This document shows, piece after piece, positions 31,657-41,387 of a stretch of DNA of 47,858 nucleotides. The translations under genes were made by a program, and so were the position numbers. The stretch covers positions 1 to 47,858 of the forward strand of contig CAKRLE010000014.1 in NCBI GenBank assembly GCA_934359185.1, given 5' to 3'. The number at the start of each line of letters is the position of its first letter. Position 1 is the first letter of the stretch. A model generated the notes under the pieces. The model was given only the letters and a program-made list of their open reading frames with translations, was not told the DNA's origin and did not search any database. The stretch is from an uncultured Lachnospira sp. (GTDB lineage: Bacteria; Bacillota; Clostridia; Lachnospirales; Lachnospiraceae).

Positions 31657-32457
31657 TTAGTAAGGTTTCTTTAATATATCTACTGTATGAGCTCCTGCTC
31701 CAACAAGCTCTTTTCTCTCGCACACTGCAAGCTGGTATTGAAGGAAATAATCAAACTCCTCTTCATCAAGCTGGTTCAGGAACTGTCTCATATAATCAGC
31801 TGCACCATCCGGCGATATGATAAGCTTTCTTGTAAGGCCACACTCTGCATTCAGCTCATCTATATCATCAATTCTTACATAATCATATAGATTGCTCATC
31901 TCGCTTATAGTGTGAAAATCTTTAGTCAGGCGGTTATCAGCCATTATCTCCTTAATATGTCTTTCCTTAAAACAATAAGTGATAACGCCATACTCATTCA
32001 TAACATAAGCTACAAATATTGTTCCACCCGGCTTGGTAATTCTCTTTGCCTCTGATAAAGCTTTCAGCTTGTCTTCCTTTGAAAACAGATGATACATAGG
32101 TCCAAAAAGAAGTGTCACATCAAATGTATCATCTTTAAATCTTTTTAGATTAAGCGCATTGCCCTGTCTTGCATCCACAAGACTGCTCTTCTGCTTTAAC
32201 AATCCAAGATTATGCTTAACAAGCTCAACCGCACTAACATCATAGCCTTCCTCAGCAAGAGGCACACAGTACGCTCCGGTACCCGCACCTATATCCATGA
32301 TTTTAATATCTGACCTGTCACATTTTCTCTCGGATAATATTTCATCAAGTATCCTGTGAATATAAGTATTAGTCACATAATACTCAACTCTTCCATGCCT
32401 TGACGTAAGTCTTTTATCCTCATTGAACTTATTATAGTATTGTTCTATCTCATTCAT
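31657..32457 (-). CDS. SAM-dependent methyltransferase (class I)
   Basis: A 266-residue Rossmann-fold methyltransferase. Motif I is MDIGAGTGAYCVPLAEEG, followed by the acidic end of strand 2 (VSAVELV), motif II with FDVTLLFGPMYHLF, and RITKPGGTIFVAYV for motif III. The C-terminal part is specific to a group that acts on small molecules, but the acceptor is unknown. It runs from a weakly marked ATG near 32457. The next gene upstream on the strand ends 34 bp away, so an operon is possible. Confidence 0.88.
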   Translation of the reverse strand: MNEIEQYYNKFNEDKRLTSRHGRVEYYVTNTYIHRILDEILSERKCDRSDIKIMDIGAGTGAYCVPLAEEGYDVSAVELVKHNLGLLKQKSSLVDARQGNALNLKRFKDDTFDVTLLFGPMYHLFSKEDKLKALSEAKRITKPGGTIFVAYVMNEYGVITYCFKERHIKEIMADNRLTKDFHTISEMSNLYDYVRIDDIDELNAECGLTRKLIISPDGAADYMRQFLNQLDEEEFDYFLQYQLAVCERKELVGAGAHTVDILKKPY

Positions 32458-32490
32458 GTATTACTCCAGCACATTTTCAGTAAAAATGTG

Positions 32491-33051
32491 TTATTTTTTA
32501 TTATCTTTAAGAACATTATTCTTAATATAATCAAATGTATAATCCTCGCCCTTATCTGCAAGCATCTTTAAAAGGCTGTAGAGAAGTTCATCTGTCTTTG
32601 GATGAATCACATAATGTCCTCTTCCTCTAAGATAATACTCAAGCGAGTCTCCATCTGTATATTTATCTTTATTATAATTCCTACTGGCTGCCAATCTGTC
32701 ACAGAACATTTCTACAACATATTTTACAGGCATTTCCATTCCAACAAGACCAGCTTCCTTATTAGTGGGATAATCAATCCAATACTCATAGTGATGTTTG
32801 TTACGGCCCTTGTGATGAAGCCAGGCTGTCGAACATCCTTCTGCCTCTCGCTGTGCATTATTAGGGCTTCTGTTACCCTGATAATATTTAATTCCAGGTA
32901 TGAACTCTGTTGGCGAATATTTAGACAAATCATGAAGTAATCCCTGCTTATAAAGTCCTACCCTGAAGCAGTTCTTCATAACCATCATCTTGTGATGATT
33001 AATAGTCTTTAAATGTCCCCAGAAGTTATGAGAAAATCTCTTTATGTCCAT
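32491..33051 (-). CDS. DUF5662 family protein
   Basis: A 186-residue protein with a conserved metal-site-like pattern: HFWGHLKTINHHKMMVMKNC at the N-terminus, LLHDLSKYSPTEF (HD-like HxxDxxK), and HHKGRNKHHYEYWIDY. These histidines resemble an HD-type phosphohydrolase site; family name DUF5662 is from memory. The ATG at 33051 (a GTG lies one codon before) follows AAGGAAG by ~12 nt. Function is unknown. Confidence 0.8.
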   Translation of the reverse strand: MDIKRFSHNFWGHLKTINHHKMMVMKNCFRVGLYKQGLLHDLSKYSPTEFIPGIKYYQGNRSPNNAQREAEGCSTAWLHHKGRNKHHYEYWIDYPTNKEAGLVGMEMPVKYVVEMFCDRLAASRNYNKDKYTDGDSLEYYLRGRGHYVIHPKTDELLYSLLKMLADKGEDYTFDYIKNNVLKDNKK

Positions 33052-33319
33052 CACAATTCTTTACTTCCTTTCATAATCTAAAACTATCGTAAATTTCCAT
33101 TAAATGCATTATCAGCTGTTTCTCCATGCAAAAATAGATTTTATCATTAGAAAAAAAAATCGTCAAGATATAACAAAATCAGTCTCCATGCATTTTAAAT
33201 ATTGAAATATCTGCTTTTAAATTACAAGGTTATATCATATAATATTATTATCTAAGACAAGCCATGTTATCAGCTTGCTTTTTATAATTAATTATAATAT
33301 ATAGATTGGAGATTAAGAT

Positions 33320-34552
33320 ATGGCATTACATGTTATGGATGAAGCTAACAGATGTCTGCAGTGTAAGGTTCCACAGTGTCAGAAAGGATGTCCTATACAC
33401 ACTAACATTCCAGTTGCTATAAGGCTTCTTAAAGAAAATAAGCTTAATGAAGCTGGTAAAATGTTATTTGAAAACAACCCACTGACAACTGTATGCAGTC
33501 TTGTATGTAACCACGAAAAGCAGTGCGAAGGACATTGTGTTCTTGGAAAAAAAGGTGCACCTGTACATTTTTCGACTATTGAGAATTACATATCAACAAC
33601 ATTTGCTGAACAGATGACAGCTGGTCCTGCTCCTTCTAACGGAATGAAGGTTGCAATTATCGGTTCTGGTCCTGCCGGACTTACTATTGCCATCATCCTT
33701 CAAAGATATGGGTACAATGTTACTATATTTGAAGGAAAGGATAAGATTGGCGGCGTATTAAGATATGGTATTCCGGAATTCCGTCTTCCTAAAAGTGTTC
33801 TTGACGATATCCAGTACCGCCACCTTGAACTTAAAGGCATCAAAATCCGCCCTAATACACTTATCGGAGGTGCAATCGGCATAGAAGACCTGTTCCGTGA
33901 TGGCTACAAGGCTATATTCGTTGGAACTGGTGTATGGAAGCCTAATTCACTTCATATTAAAGGCGAGACATTTGGCAATGTACATTTTGGCATCAATTAC
34001 CTTAATAATCCTGACAGCTACAGACTTGGAAACAGGGTTATCGTTATCGGTGCCGGCAATGCCGCCATGGATGTAGCAAGAACTGCTATCCGCAAGGGTT
34101 CACACGACCTTACATGTTTCTCTATAACTAAAGAGGTTGCCGCAAGCCATTACGAATTCAGCTATGCACAACTCGAAGGTGTTAAATTTGAGTACAACAA
34201 GAAGCCTGTTGAGATTACTGATGATGGTGTTATATTCAGGGATATTATTGAAAATGAAGATGGCAGTTTTACAGATATTGAAGGAACTGACACTCTCTAT
34301 CCTGCAGACAGCGTTATTATCTCTATAAGCCAGGGACCTATGACGCGTATTGTAAATAGTACTGATGGTCTCAAGTCTAATTCAAGAGGTCTTCTTGAGG
34401 CAGACGAGACTGGCCACACATCAAGACCTGGCATCTTTGCATCAGGTGATGTTATCTATGGTGCAAGAACTGTAGTAGAAGCTGTTGCACACAGCAAAAT
34501 TGTGGCAGAGTCTATGCATGAATACATGCAGAGCCTCCCTAAGGACGAATAA
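33320..34552 (+). CDS. Glutamate-synthase-small-subunit-like NAD(P)-dependent oxidoreductase
   Basis: A 410-residue flavoprotein of the GltD-like family (also NfnB- and dihydropyrimidine-dehydrogenase-like). The N-terminus has two 4Fe-4S cysteine groups (CLQCKVPQCQKGCP and CSLVCNHEKQCEGHC). The FAD site is IIGSGPAGLT (near 113-122), and the NAD(P) site is VIGAGNAAMDVART (near 242-255). It ends with the GDVIYGARTVVEA flavin motif. The large GltB-like partner is absent here, so it could act in an NADH/ferredoxin or glutamate-type reaction elsewhere. It runs with GGAG ahead of the ATG. The seventh copy of the replicon palindrome begins one base after its stop codon. Confidence 0.9.
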   Translation: MALHVMDEANRCLQCKVPQCQKGCPIHTNIPVAIRLLKENKLNEAGKMLFENNPLTTVCSLVCNHEKQCEGHCVLGKKGAPVHFSTIENYISTTFAEQMTAGPAPSNGMKVAIIGSGPAGLTIAIILQRYGYNVTIFEGKDKIGGVLRYGIPEFRLPKSVLDDIQYRHLELKGIKIRPNTLIGGAIGIEDLFRDGYKAIFVGTGVWKPNSLHIKGETFGNVHFGINYLNNPDSYRLGNRVIVIGAGNAAMDVARTAIRKGSHDLTCFSITKEVAASHYEFSYAQLEGVKFEYNKKPVEITDDGVIFRDIIENEDGSFTDIEGTDTLYPADSVIISISQGPMTRIVNSTDGLKSNSRGLLEADETGHTSRPGIFASGDVIYGARTVVEAVAHSKIVAESMHEYMQSLPKDE

Positions 34553-34553
34553 A

Positions 34554-34568
34554 CTGAACTCAGTTCAA
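34554..34568. repeat. Distant copy of the GAACTSAGTTC palindrome
   Basis: CTGAACTCAGTTCAA with the same 11-bp core as the cluster near parA, about 30 kb away. It lies between two convergent genes, where a bound protein would not disturb coding. This is how outlying parS sites are often placed. Confidence 0.65.
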
Positions 34569-34579
34569 AAACATATGTT

Positions 34580-34870
34580 CTAATGGAATGAGTCTCCAAA
34601 TCCTTTATTCAGGAACTCATTCCATTTGGCATTGTTAGCTTCAAGTTCTTTCTTCTGCATAATCCTGTTGCGATCGCTTAAAATAGCTAACATCTCATCA
34701 ACAACCTCAACCTCTGGCAGACTTGTGTAATGTGACAGATATCCTATCATTCTTCCCGCTGTAAAATCCGTATTGAGATTCATGGTTATCAGATTGCTGA
34801 ACTGCTCTGAATATCCCTTATCCAGCATATATTCGTATAATTCTTCACTTCTTGGTGATCTGTCTTTCAT
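34580..34870 (-). CDS. Hypothetical protein (96 residues)
   Basis: A small acidic, largely helical protein with PEVEVVDEMLAILSDRNRIMQKKE as a likely helix pair. I do not recognise a family with certainty, though similar short proteins occur in Lachnospiraceae. The ATG follows a weak AGGTAGGATAT site. A 12-bp inverted repeat (AATGGAATGAGT at 34582-34593 and ACTCATTCCATT at 34615-34626) overlaps its last codons and may help end transcription. No membrane segment or signal peptide is seen. Confidence 0.65.
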   Translation of the reverse strand: MKDRSPRSEELYEYMLDKGYSEQFSNLITMNLNTDFTAGRMIGYLSHYTSLPEVEVVDEMLAILSDRNRIMQKKELEANNAKWNEFLNKGFGDSFH

Positions 34871-34905
34871 ATATCCTACCTGTATTTTTATAAAATATAA
34901 TATCT

Positions 34906-36735
34906 TTAAATCGCCTGCCCTGCAAACTGCGTCATGTACAGTTCATAATATTTGCCCTGCTTTGCAAGCAGCTCTTCATGATTTCCCATCTCGACAATTC
35001 TTCCTGCATCCATTACAACTATGCAGTCGGCATCCTGGATTGTAGAAAGTCTATGTGCAATAATAAGGCTTGTTCTATTGTGCATAAGCTTAACCATTGC
35101 ATCCTGGATTTTCTTCTCAGTTCGTGTATCAACACTTGATGTAGCCTCGTCAAGAATAAGAATCTTAGGGTGTGCAAGAAATGCTCTTGCAATCGAGAGA
35201 AGCTGGCGCTGTCCCTGTGAAATATTCTGTCCCTGTGCTATGAGCATGGATTTATATTTTTCTGCCATTCTTCTTATCATCGAATCACAATTGCTCATTT
35301 TTGCTGCTTCTACCATCTGTTCATCATCCGCTGTCTCATTAGAATATTTGAGGTTATTTTCTATGGTATCTGCAAACAGAACTGTATCCTGAAGAACAAT
35401 TGCCGTATTCTTACGAAGATTTGCTATATCAATATCTCTGATATTAACACCATCTATCTTTATTGCACCATTATCTATATTATAAAATCTCATAAGAAGA
35501 TTTACAACTGTAGTCTTTCCTGAACCGGTCGCACCGACAAGTGCAACCTTATGTCCAGCCGGCACATCCAGATTGAAATCATATAAAACCTGCTTACCCT
35601 CAACATATGAGAAATCAACATTTTCAAATGTGATAACCGGAGACTGGCTTTCAATAAGCTTATCGCCTGTCTTATCCTCCTTCTCATGATCCATGACAGC
35701 AAATACACGTTCCGCACCCGCAACCGCAGTCTGTATCTGTCCATATATCTGCGCAATCTCATCTATCGGTCTTCCAAACTGCTTTGCATACACAATAAAT
35801 GCTGATATTGTTCCAATTGACACAACACCTTTAATCGCAAAATATCCGCCAAATGCCGCAATAATCACAAATCCAATATTATTAATTACATTCATAAGAG
35901 GTCCCATTGAGCCGCCTAGAATCTCTGCCATAATTCCTACCTTAGTAAGCTCATCTGATGTTTTGTTAAACTCTTCACAGGCAGCAGATTGTCTATTGTA
36001 TGCGACAACTGTCTTATATCCAGTAACCATCTCCTCAACTTCTGAATTAAGGCTTCCAAGAAGCACCTGACGCTTCCTGTAGAATTTACGCATTGCAGAG
36101 GACAATCCCTTAGTTGCAAGTACTGTGAGAATAACTGTTGTACATGACAGCAGTGCAAGCTGTGGACAGAGAATAAACATCATCACAACTGTTCCTATTA
36201 TAGTAAGTACTCCTGAAAAAAGCGATGATAATGACTGTGATATTGTATTAGATATATTTTCGACATCATTAGTCATACGGCTCATAATATCGCCATGTGG
36301 ATGTCTGTCAAGATATTTGACAGGAAGATTAACTATAGCTTCAAATAAATCTTCACGCATTCTCTTAACAACTCTCTGGCTTAGAACTGCTGATAATCTT
36401 GACTGTACAAATGAACATACACTGTTAATGACATACACTGCCAGCATTGTCACAAGAATCGACGTAAGCATGGCATACGTCCCCTGTGCGATACAGTCAA
36501 TTGCATTACTTTGCAGCTTTGGTGCTATAACAGAGCATATTACCATCACAAACACTGATGCAAGAAGAACTACCATTGTATGCAATTCTTTTGAAAAATA
36601 TCTGCAAAGTCTTCCGATTGTTTTTTTTGCATCCTGTGGCTTCTCTACTTCACCACCGCGGTTTCTGGGGCCGCGCATTCCTGGAATCTTATAATTATTA
36701 AGCTGTGTCTGCTTTCCTGAATTATTATTTTCCAT
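34906..36735 (-). CDS. ABC exporter half-transporter with the intact catalytic site
   Basis: A 609-residue half-transporter: a permease domain with six helices (~50-340) after a soluble N-terminal arm, and an ATPase domain (~370-600). Walker A is GATGSGKTT, Walker B ILILDEATSSVD with the catalytic Glu, and the switch His is IIAHRLST. Its signature is ISQGQRQ instead of LSGGQ. The start at 36735 has GAGGTG five bases upstream and overlaps the previous gene by 11 bp (ATGGAAAATAA). Along with the gene before it, it forms a heterodimeric exporter in which this subunit supplies the active Walker B. Confidence 0.93.
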   Translation of the reverse strand: MENNNSGKQTQLNNYKIPGMRGPRNRGGEVEKPQDAKKTIGRLCRYFSKELHTMVVLLASVFVMVICSVIAPKLQSNAIDCIAQGTYAMLTSILVTMLAVYVINSVCSFVQSRLSAVLSQRVVKRMREDLFEAIVNLPVKYLDRHPHGDIMSRMTNDVENISNTISQSLSSLFSGVLTIIGTVVMMFILCPQLALLSCTTVILTVLATKGLSSAMRKFYRKRQVLLGSLNSEVEEMVTGYKTVVAYNRQSAACEEFNKTSDELTKVGIMAEILGGSMGPLMNVINNIGFVIIAAFGGYFAIKGVVSIGTISAFIVYAKQFGRPIDEIAQIYGQIQTAVAGAERVFAVMDHEKEDKTGDKLIESQSPVITFENVDFSYVEGKQVLYDFNLDVPAGHKVALVGATGSGKTTVVNLLMRFYNIDNGAIKIDGVNIRDIDIANLRKNTAIVLQDTVLFADTIENNLKYSNETADDEQMVEAAKMSNCDSMIRRMAEKYKSMLIAQGQNISQGQRQLLSIARAFLAHPKILILDEATSSVDTRTEKKIQDAMVKLMHNRTSLIIAHRLSTIQDADCIVVMDAGRIVEMGNHEELLAKQGKYYELYMTQFAGQAI

Positions 36736-38479
36736 CAAGCACCTCATTTCCAAGCTGTGAAGCACATATATCTGCATATATCGCACTGCTCTTTAATAAT
36801 TCATCATGAGTTCCGACTGCCGATAACTTTCCATTATCAAGGACAACAATCCTGTCTGCATTCTTAATAGACGCAATTCTCTGGGCAATGATAATCTTTG
36901 TCACGCCTGAATGCATCTGTTTAAGCTCATTATACAGATCAGCCTCTGTCTTTAAATCAAGCGCACTTGTCGTATCATCAAATATAAGAATCTCTGACTT
37001 TTTAAGAACAGCCCTGCTTATCGCAACTCTCTGCTTCTGACCACCTGACAGGCTGGTTCCACCCTGATTGAGAATTGTATCCATTCCATCTGGCCTGGTC
37101 CTGATAAATTCCATTGCCTGTGCAACATTTGCAGCAGCCTCAATCTCGTTATCATCAGCTGTTTTATCGCCCCATGCAATATTTTCCTTGATAGACTCTG
37201 AGAAAATCTCACTTTTCTGAAGTGCTATCGATACCTTATCTCTCAAAGCGTGAAGCTTATAATCTCTTACATCTATATCATCAACAAGGACTTTACCTGA
37301 TGTCACATCATAAAATCTTGGTATAAGTCCTACTAGAGACGATTTGCCACAGCCTGTTTCACCGAGGATTCCAATAGTCTCTCCCGGATTAATCGTAAGA
37401 GAAAAATCGTCTATTATCTTTTCATCACCTATTCCCGGATATGCGAATGAAACATTTCTAAATTCAACCTTACCCTTAACGTCAGTATCTGCACCATGTT
37501 CACCATCTTTTATGACAGGCTCACACTGAAGTACTTCCATAACACGTCTTCCTGAAGCAACACCTCTTGATGCGGTCTGGAAAATCATAGTCATTCTCAT
37601 GACAGCATTTAAAACCTGTGTCACGTATGTAATAGCAGCCATAACATTGCCAGGTGTAACTGCACCTGCCGCCACCTGTATTGAACCAAGTCTGATAACC
37701 GCAACCACTGAAAGATTAAGAATAATGTTCATAATAGGTGTCATGTATGACAAAAGCACAAGAACACGCAGCTGTGTGTCAACCAGTTCTTCATTAGCTC
37801 TTCCAAACCGGTTAATCTCATAGTCCTCTTTGACATAAGCCTTAACTACTCTTGAACCTGACACATTCTCCTGCATGACATTATTAACCTTGTCCAGCTT
37901 TCTTTGAAGTTTTCCAAACATAGGATTTGCCTTGGATATGAAAAATATTACGCAGAATATAATAAATGGCAGCGCACACACAATTATAATTCCAAATGAC
38001 ATATTCAATCGCAGCATACAGAATATTCCGCCTGCAAACAGCATGAATGTTCTTACAAAGCCTCTGATGCACTGCATTACAAATGTCTGCAGCTGTGTGA
38101 TATCATTAGTCACTCTTGTTATAAGTGAACCTGTTGAAAACTGGTCTGTCTGCGAAAAAGAAAACGACATTATCTTTTTAAATGTATCTTTTCTTAAATC
38201 GTTGCCAAAATTCTGCGAACACAGATTGGCAGACACTCCTGACATAACACCACATAGTCCACCTATAGCCACAAATACTATCATCTTAATTCCCGTTTTT
38301 ATAACTATATTAAGGTCGCCCACATTACCATTATTGATTCCAAGTACACCATCATCAATAATAGTACTCATAAGACCCGGCTGGAATAAGTCCATAACAA
38401 CCTCTCCAACCATGAATAATGGTGCAAGTAACGCATAAATCCAATACTTTTTTATATACTTTAACACACAAAACTCCAT
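36725..38479 (-). CDS. ABC exporter half-transporter with a degenerate ATP site
   Basis: A 584-residue partner. The permease domain covers ~1-310 and the ATPase domain the rest. Walker A is GETGCGKSS and the signature is LSGGQKQR, but Walker B reads ILIFDDTTSALD (Asp replaces the catalytic Glu) and the switch is IIAQRIAS (Gln replaces His). This is the degenerate-site half of a heterodimeric exporter such as TM287/288 or BmrCD, exporting drugs or peptides. Start choice: the ATG at 38479, downstream of a leader hairpin; the open frame to 38572 would put that hairpin inside the coding region. The ribosome site is weak, so the start is uncertain. Confidence 0.9.
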   Translation of the reverse strand: MEFCVLKYIKKYWIYALLAPLFMVGEVVMDLFQPGLMSTIIDDGVLGINNGNVGDLNIVIKTGIKMIVFVAIGGLCGVMSGVSANLCSQNFGNDLRKDTFKKIMSFSFSQTDQFSTGSLITRVTNDITQLQTFVMQCIRGFVRTFMLFAGGIFCMLRLNMSFGIIIVCALPFIIFCVIFFISKANPMFGKLQRKLDKVNNVMQENVSGSRVVKAYVKEDYEINRFGRANEELVDTQLRVLVLLSYMTPIMNIILNLSVVAVIRLGSIQVAAGAVTPGNVMAAITYVTQVLNAVMRMTMIFQTASRGVASGRRVMEVLQCEPVIKDGEHGADTDVKGKVEFRNVSFAYPGIGDEKIIDDFSLTINPGETIGILGETGCGKSSLVGLIPRFYDVTSGKVLVDDIDVRDYKLHALRDKVSIALQKSEIFSESIKENIAWGDKTADDNEIEAAANVAQAMEFIRTRPDGMDTILNQGGTSLSGGQKQRVAISRAVLKKSEILIFDDTTSALDLKTEADLYNELKQMHSGVTKIIIAQRIASIKNADRIVVLDNGKLSAVGTHDELLKSSAIYADICASQLGNEVLDGK

Positions 38480-38494
38480 TTCCGCATTGATAGC

Positions 38495-38532
38495 AAAATG
38501 CTTCCTGCCCATATCAAGACAAGAAGCATTTT
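38495..38532 (-). promoter_or_regulatory. Leader hairpin ahead of the ABC exporter
   Basis: On the minus strand AAAATGCTTC pairs perfectly with GAAGCATTTT (plus coordinates 38495-38504 and 38523-38532, 18-nt loop), about 15 bp before the start codon. The stem ends in Ts, so it could act as an attenuator, or as a protein-binding palindrome. Multidrug exporters of this type are often controlled by leader attenuation. Confidence 0.55.
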
Positions 38533-38603
38533 TACAGCCTTCAACGCTGCTACATATTATTGATATTATCATAATAAATACAGATATTTATTGTCAAGTA
38601 CAA

Positions 38604-39188
38604 TTACATCTCTCTTAACATTCCACTCTTCTTAAAGATTGGTCTTAATATAAGATATATTATTGACGCAAATATAACTGCAACTACTGCATTAACTGAT
38701 GTTGTCACAGCACCAATCTTAGCAAGCGCCTTTGATAAATCCTGTGGCACACCGAGGATATATGTCTTATAGAAATATCCAACGATAGGGTCAGCAAAGA
38801 TATTAAATACCATGCCAGCTGCTGACGAAACGATTGTTGCAACTGTTACATATTTAGCTGAATGTTCTCTTGAAAGCTTGAAGCCCTTATGTGCTACAGC
38901 ACCGACAATAAGACCGATACATAACTTTAATACAAATGTCTTAGGAGCACTTGTTACATACGCTGTTGTAAGGTCACTGATTGTCATACCGACAGCTCCT
39001 GCAAGACCGCCCCATACACCGCCTACAAGCAATGCTGCAAGTACACAGAATGTGTTGCCAAAGTGAAACATTGTTCTCTCTGTTCCAACTGGAATATCAA
39101 TCTTGATAAATGTTGCACCTACATAGCAGAGTGCTGCACATAAAGCAGCCTGTGCCAATACTTTAATCTTACCACTGTTATCTTTCAT
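38604..39188 (-). CDS. ECF transporter S component
   Basis: A 194-residue membrane protein with about six helices, of the substrate-binding S subunit type for energy-coupling factor vitamin transporters. The N-terminal motif AQAALCAALCYVGATFI matches the Ala-rich helix that contacts EcfT. No ECF ATPase or EcfT genes lie nearby, so it must use a shared module elsewhere (group II). The substrate cannot be read from sequence. The start at 39188 follows GAGGAAG; the frame could begin upstream but without a ribosome site. I found no recognisable riboswitch in the ~120-bp leader. Confidence 0.85.
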   Translation of the reverse strand: MKDNSGKIKVLAQAALCAALCYVGATFIKIDIPVGTERTMFHFGNTFCVLAALLVGGVWGGLAGAVGMTISDLTTAYVTSAPKTFVLKLCIGLIVGAVAHKGFKLSREHSAKYVTVATIVSSAAGMVFNIFADPIVGYFYKTYILGVPQDLSKALAKIGAVTTSVNAVVAVIFASIIYLILRPIFKKSGMLREM

Positions 39189-39331
39189 ATTCTTCCTCTT
39201 TTCCGCACACATCTTTTGTATGTACGAACCAGTACTCTGTGTGCAAAGCACTGATTAACTCTAAAGAATAATGGCACACATTTGGTATGATTAAAATATC
39301 CAATTCAGCATATTATAATAATGCCAGATTA

Positions 39332-40588
39332 CTAATTTTCACTGTCTGGATTTTTTTCTTCAAGCTTCTTCTGCTTGTCAAATAACTCCTTCATTGTAGG
39401 ATTGCCTCTCGTAAGCTTTTTGATTGTAAGGTCCTCTGCTTTATTATTTGCAAGTCTTAAATTATTCTCAGATGATAAAAGAGCTTCTTTAATCTTTTGC
39501 AGGTGTGATATTGATTTATCAATCTCGTCAATCGCATTATTAAATTTCTCGCTTGCAAGCCTGAAATTCCTTGAAAATCCATCCTTGAATACATTGATTT
39601 TCTCTTCAAAATTAGATATATCAATATTCTGGTTGCGGATTGTCTCTAATTCCTGCTTATATTCAAGTGAATTAAGTGCCGCATTTCTAAGAAGCGTTAT
39701 AATAGGAATAAAAAACTGTGGCCTTACTACATACATTTTGGGGTATCTGTATGATACATCCACAATTCCAGTATTATAAAGCTCATTGTCTGTCTCAAGA
39801 AGTGACACAAGCACAGCATATTCGCAGTTTTTTTCTCTTCTGTCTTTATCAAGCTCCTTTAAGAAATCCTCATTCTTTTTTTTGGTAGCAGTTTCATCCA
39901 TCTGATTTTTCATCTCAAACATAATTGATATAAATTCTGTTCCAGACGCATCCGCTTCCCTAAATATGAAATCGCCCTTACTTCCAGTTCTGGCATCATT
40001 ATCCTTGCCAAAATATGCATTAGGAAATGCAGTTGCTCTCAGCTTATTAAATTCAATATCACAATGCTGTTCAAGACTCTCGCCTACCATCTTGGTTGAC
40101 TGTCTTGCCTTAAAATCACGATAATACTCAATCTGCTCATCTTTTAACTTTAACTTGTCCTCGTACTGTTCTTTTAATGCCTGTGATTTTAACTTACTCT
40201 CATTATCCTTGCTCTCAAGCTGTCCCTTTAACTTTGCAATCTCAATATCCTTATCAGCAAGCTCTTCTATTGATTTTCTCTCCTGCTTATTCAGGGCTTC
40301 CTGCGCTTCATGCTGCTGTCTGTTTAATTCTTGCTGTGCTTCCTGCTTCTGTTTGCTTAGAGCTTCTGTAACAGCGAGCTTAACGTCTTTGTCAGCAGCC
40401 TCTTCCAAGGCTTTAAGCTGTGCTTTGAGCTTCTCAATCTCTAACTCTTTCTGGCTTTCGATAAGCTTTTCACGCTGTCTTATCTCTTTGTCGAATTCCT
40501 TGTCTCTGACCTGGCTTAATATCTGTGCATATCCAGACTCATCAACCTGAAATACCTCTCCACAATTAGGACATTTAATCTCCTGCAT
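39332..40588 (-). CDS. DUF2130 family coiled-coil protein
   Basis: A 418-residue protein. The N-terminus has a zinc-ribbon-like CPNCGEVF (second pair missing). Residues ~30-165 are a long Glu/Gln/Lys coiled coil ([20 protein letters not shown]). Residues ~180-350 form a conserved alpha/beta domain with [14 protein letters not shown] and [13 protein letters not shown], a pattern of PD-(D/E)XK nuclease cores (D…ExK). Therefore a nuclease-like function has been proposed for DUF2130; here it is unproven. It stands alone between tcdA and the ECF gene. Confidence 0.85.
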   Translation of the reverse strand: MQEIKCPNCGEVFQVDESGYAQILSQVRDKEFDKEIRQREKLIESQKELEIEKLKAQLKALEEAADKDVKLAVTEALSKQKQEAQQELNRQQHEAQEALNKQERKSIEELADKDIEIAKLKGQLESKDNESKLKSQALKEQYEDKLKLKDEQIEYYRDFKARQSTKMVGESLEQHCDIEFNKLRATAFPNAYFGKDNDARTGSKGDFIFREADASGTEFISIMFEMKNQMDETATKKKNEDFLKELDKDRREKNCEYAVLVSLLETDNELYNTGIVDVSYRYPKMYVVRPQFFIPIITLLRNAALNSLEYKQELETIRNQNIDISNFEEKINVFKDGFSRNFRLASEKFNNAIDEIDKSISHLQKIKEALLSSENNLRLANNKAEDLTIKKLTRGNPTMKELFDKQKKLEEKNPDSEN

Positions 40589-40614
40589 ATATACTCCCCC
40601 TGTTAATAATATAC

Positions 40615-41385
40615 TTATATTTCTCTTACACAGTCCTTTGTCAGGTCTTTAACAACCTCACCGCCTATTATAAGCCCTGCCACTGATGGCACAAATGCAA
40701 CACTGCCCGGTATGTCACGTCTTTCCGTACATTTGTGGGCTGCTCCCGATGGACATATGCAGTTGGTACGGCAGCTTATAGACATATCCTCTAAAGGTCT
40801 TGTTGAATATTCTTCTGAATATACAACTTTAAGCTTCTTAATGCCACGCTTCTTTAACTCATGGCGCATAACCTTGGCAAGCGGACACACCTTTGTCTTA
40901 TATATATCTGCTACACGAAACATGCTTCCATCAAGCTTATTGCCAGCTCCCATTGAACTGATAACAGGCACATTCTTTTCTTTTGCTTTCATAACAATAG
41001 CAATTTTGGCTGTGACAGTATCCACTGCATCAACTATATAATCGTATTCTTCAAATGGAAAATCATCCGCATTCTCTGGCAGGAAAAAGCATTTGTACAC
41101 TTCGACCTTAGCATCTGGATTGATATCAAGTATACGCTCTTTCATAACATCAACCTTATACCTGCCAACAGTCTTTCTTGTCGCAATAATCTGTCTGTTA
41201 AGGTTAGTAAGGCAGACCTTGTCATCATCTATTAAGTCAAATGCACCAACTCCGCTTCTTACAAGTGCCTCACATACATATCCGCCAACTCCTCCTATAC
41301 CAAACACAGCAACTCTGGAATTCTTTAACTTTTCCATTGAATTACTGCCTAATAAAAGCTGTGTTCTGGAAAACTGATTTAACAT
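40615..41385 (-). CDS. tcdA: tRNA threonylcarbamoyladenosine dehydratase
   Basis: A 256-residue E1-like enzyme of the ThiF/MoeB fold. It cyclises N6-threonylcarbamoyladenosine (t6A37) in tRNA to ct6A using ATP. The nucleotide site is [20 protein letters not shown], followed by [17 protein letters not shown]. The cysteine-rich C-terminus ([15 protein letters not shown]) is typical of TcdA. It lies two bases after hypA on the same strand, so the two share a transcript, probably by chance of position. Confidence 0.93.
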   Translation of the reverse strand: MLNQFSRTQLLLGSNSMEKLKNSRVAVFGIGGVGGYVCEALVRSGVGAFDLIDDDKVCLTNLNRQIIATRKTVGRYKVDVMKERILDINPDAKVEVYKCFFLPENADDFPFEEYDYIVDAVDTVTAKIAIVMKAKEKNVPVISSMGAGNKLDGSMFRVADIYKTKVCPLAKVMRHELKKRGIKKLKVVYSEEYSTRPLEDMSISCRTNCICPSGAAHKCTERRDIPGSVAFVPSVAGLIIGGEVVKDLTKDCVREI

Positions 41386-41387
41386 AT

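Noticed and set aside
33222..33235. ACAAGGTTATAT near 33.2 kb as another copy of the 15-bp inverted repeat
   Set aside because: Only about 12 bases match and there is no inverse partner nearby; chance similarity in A/T-rich DNA is likely.
39189..39331. A vitamin riboswitch before the ECF S component
   Set aside because: There are a few GTGTGC/GCACAC pairings, but no recognisable FMN, TPP, preQ1 or cobalamin core.
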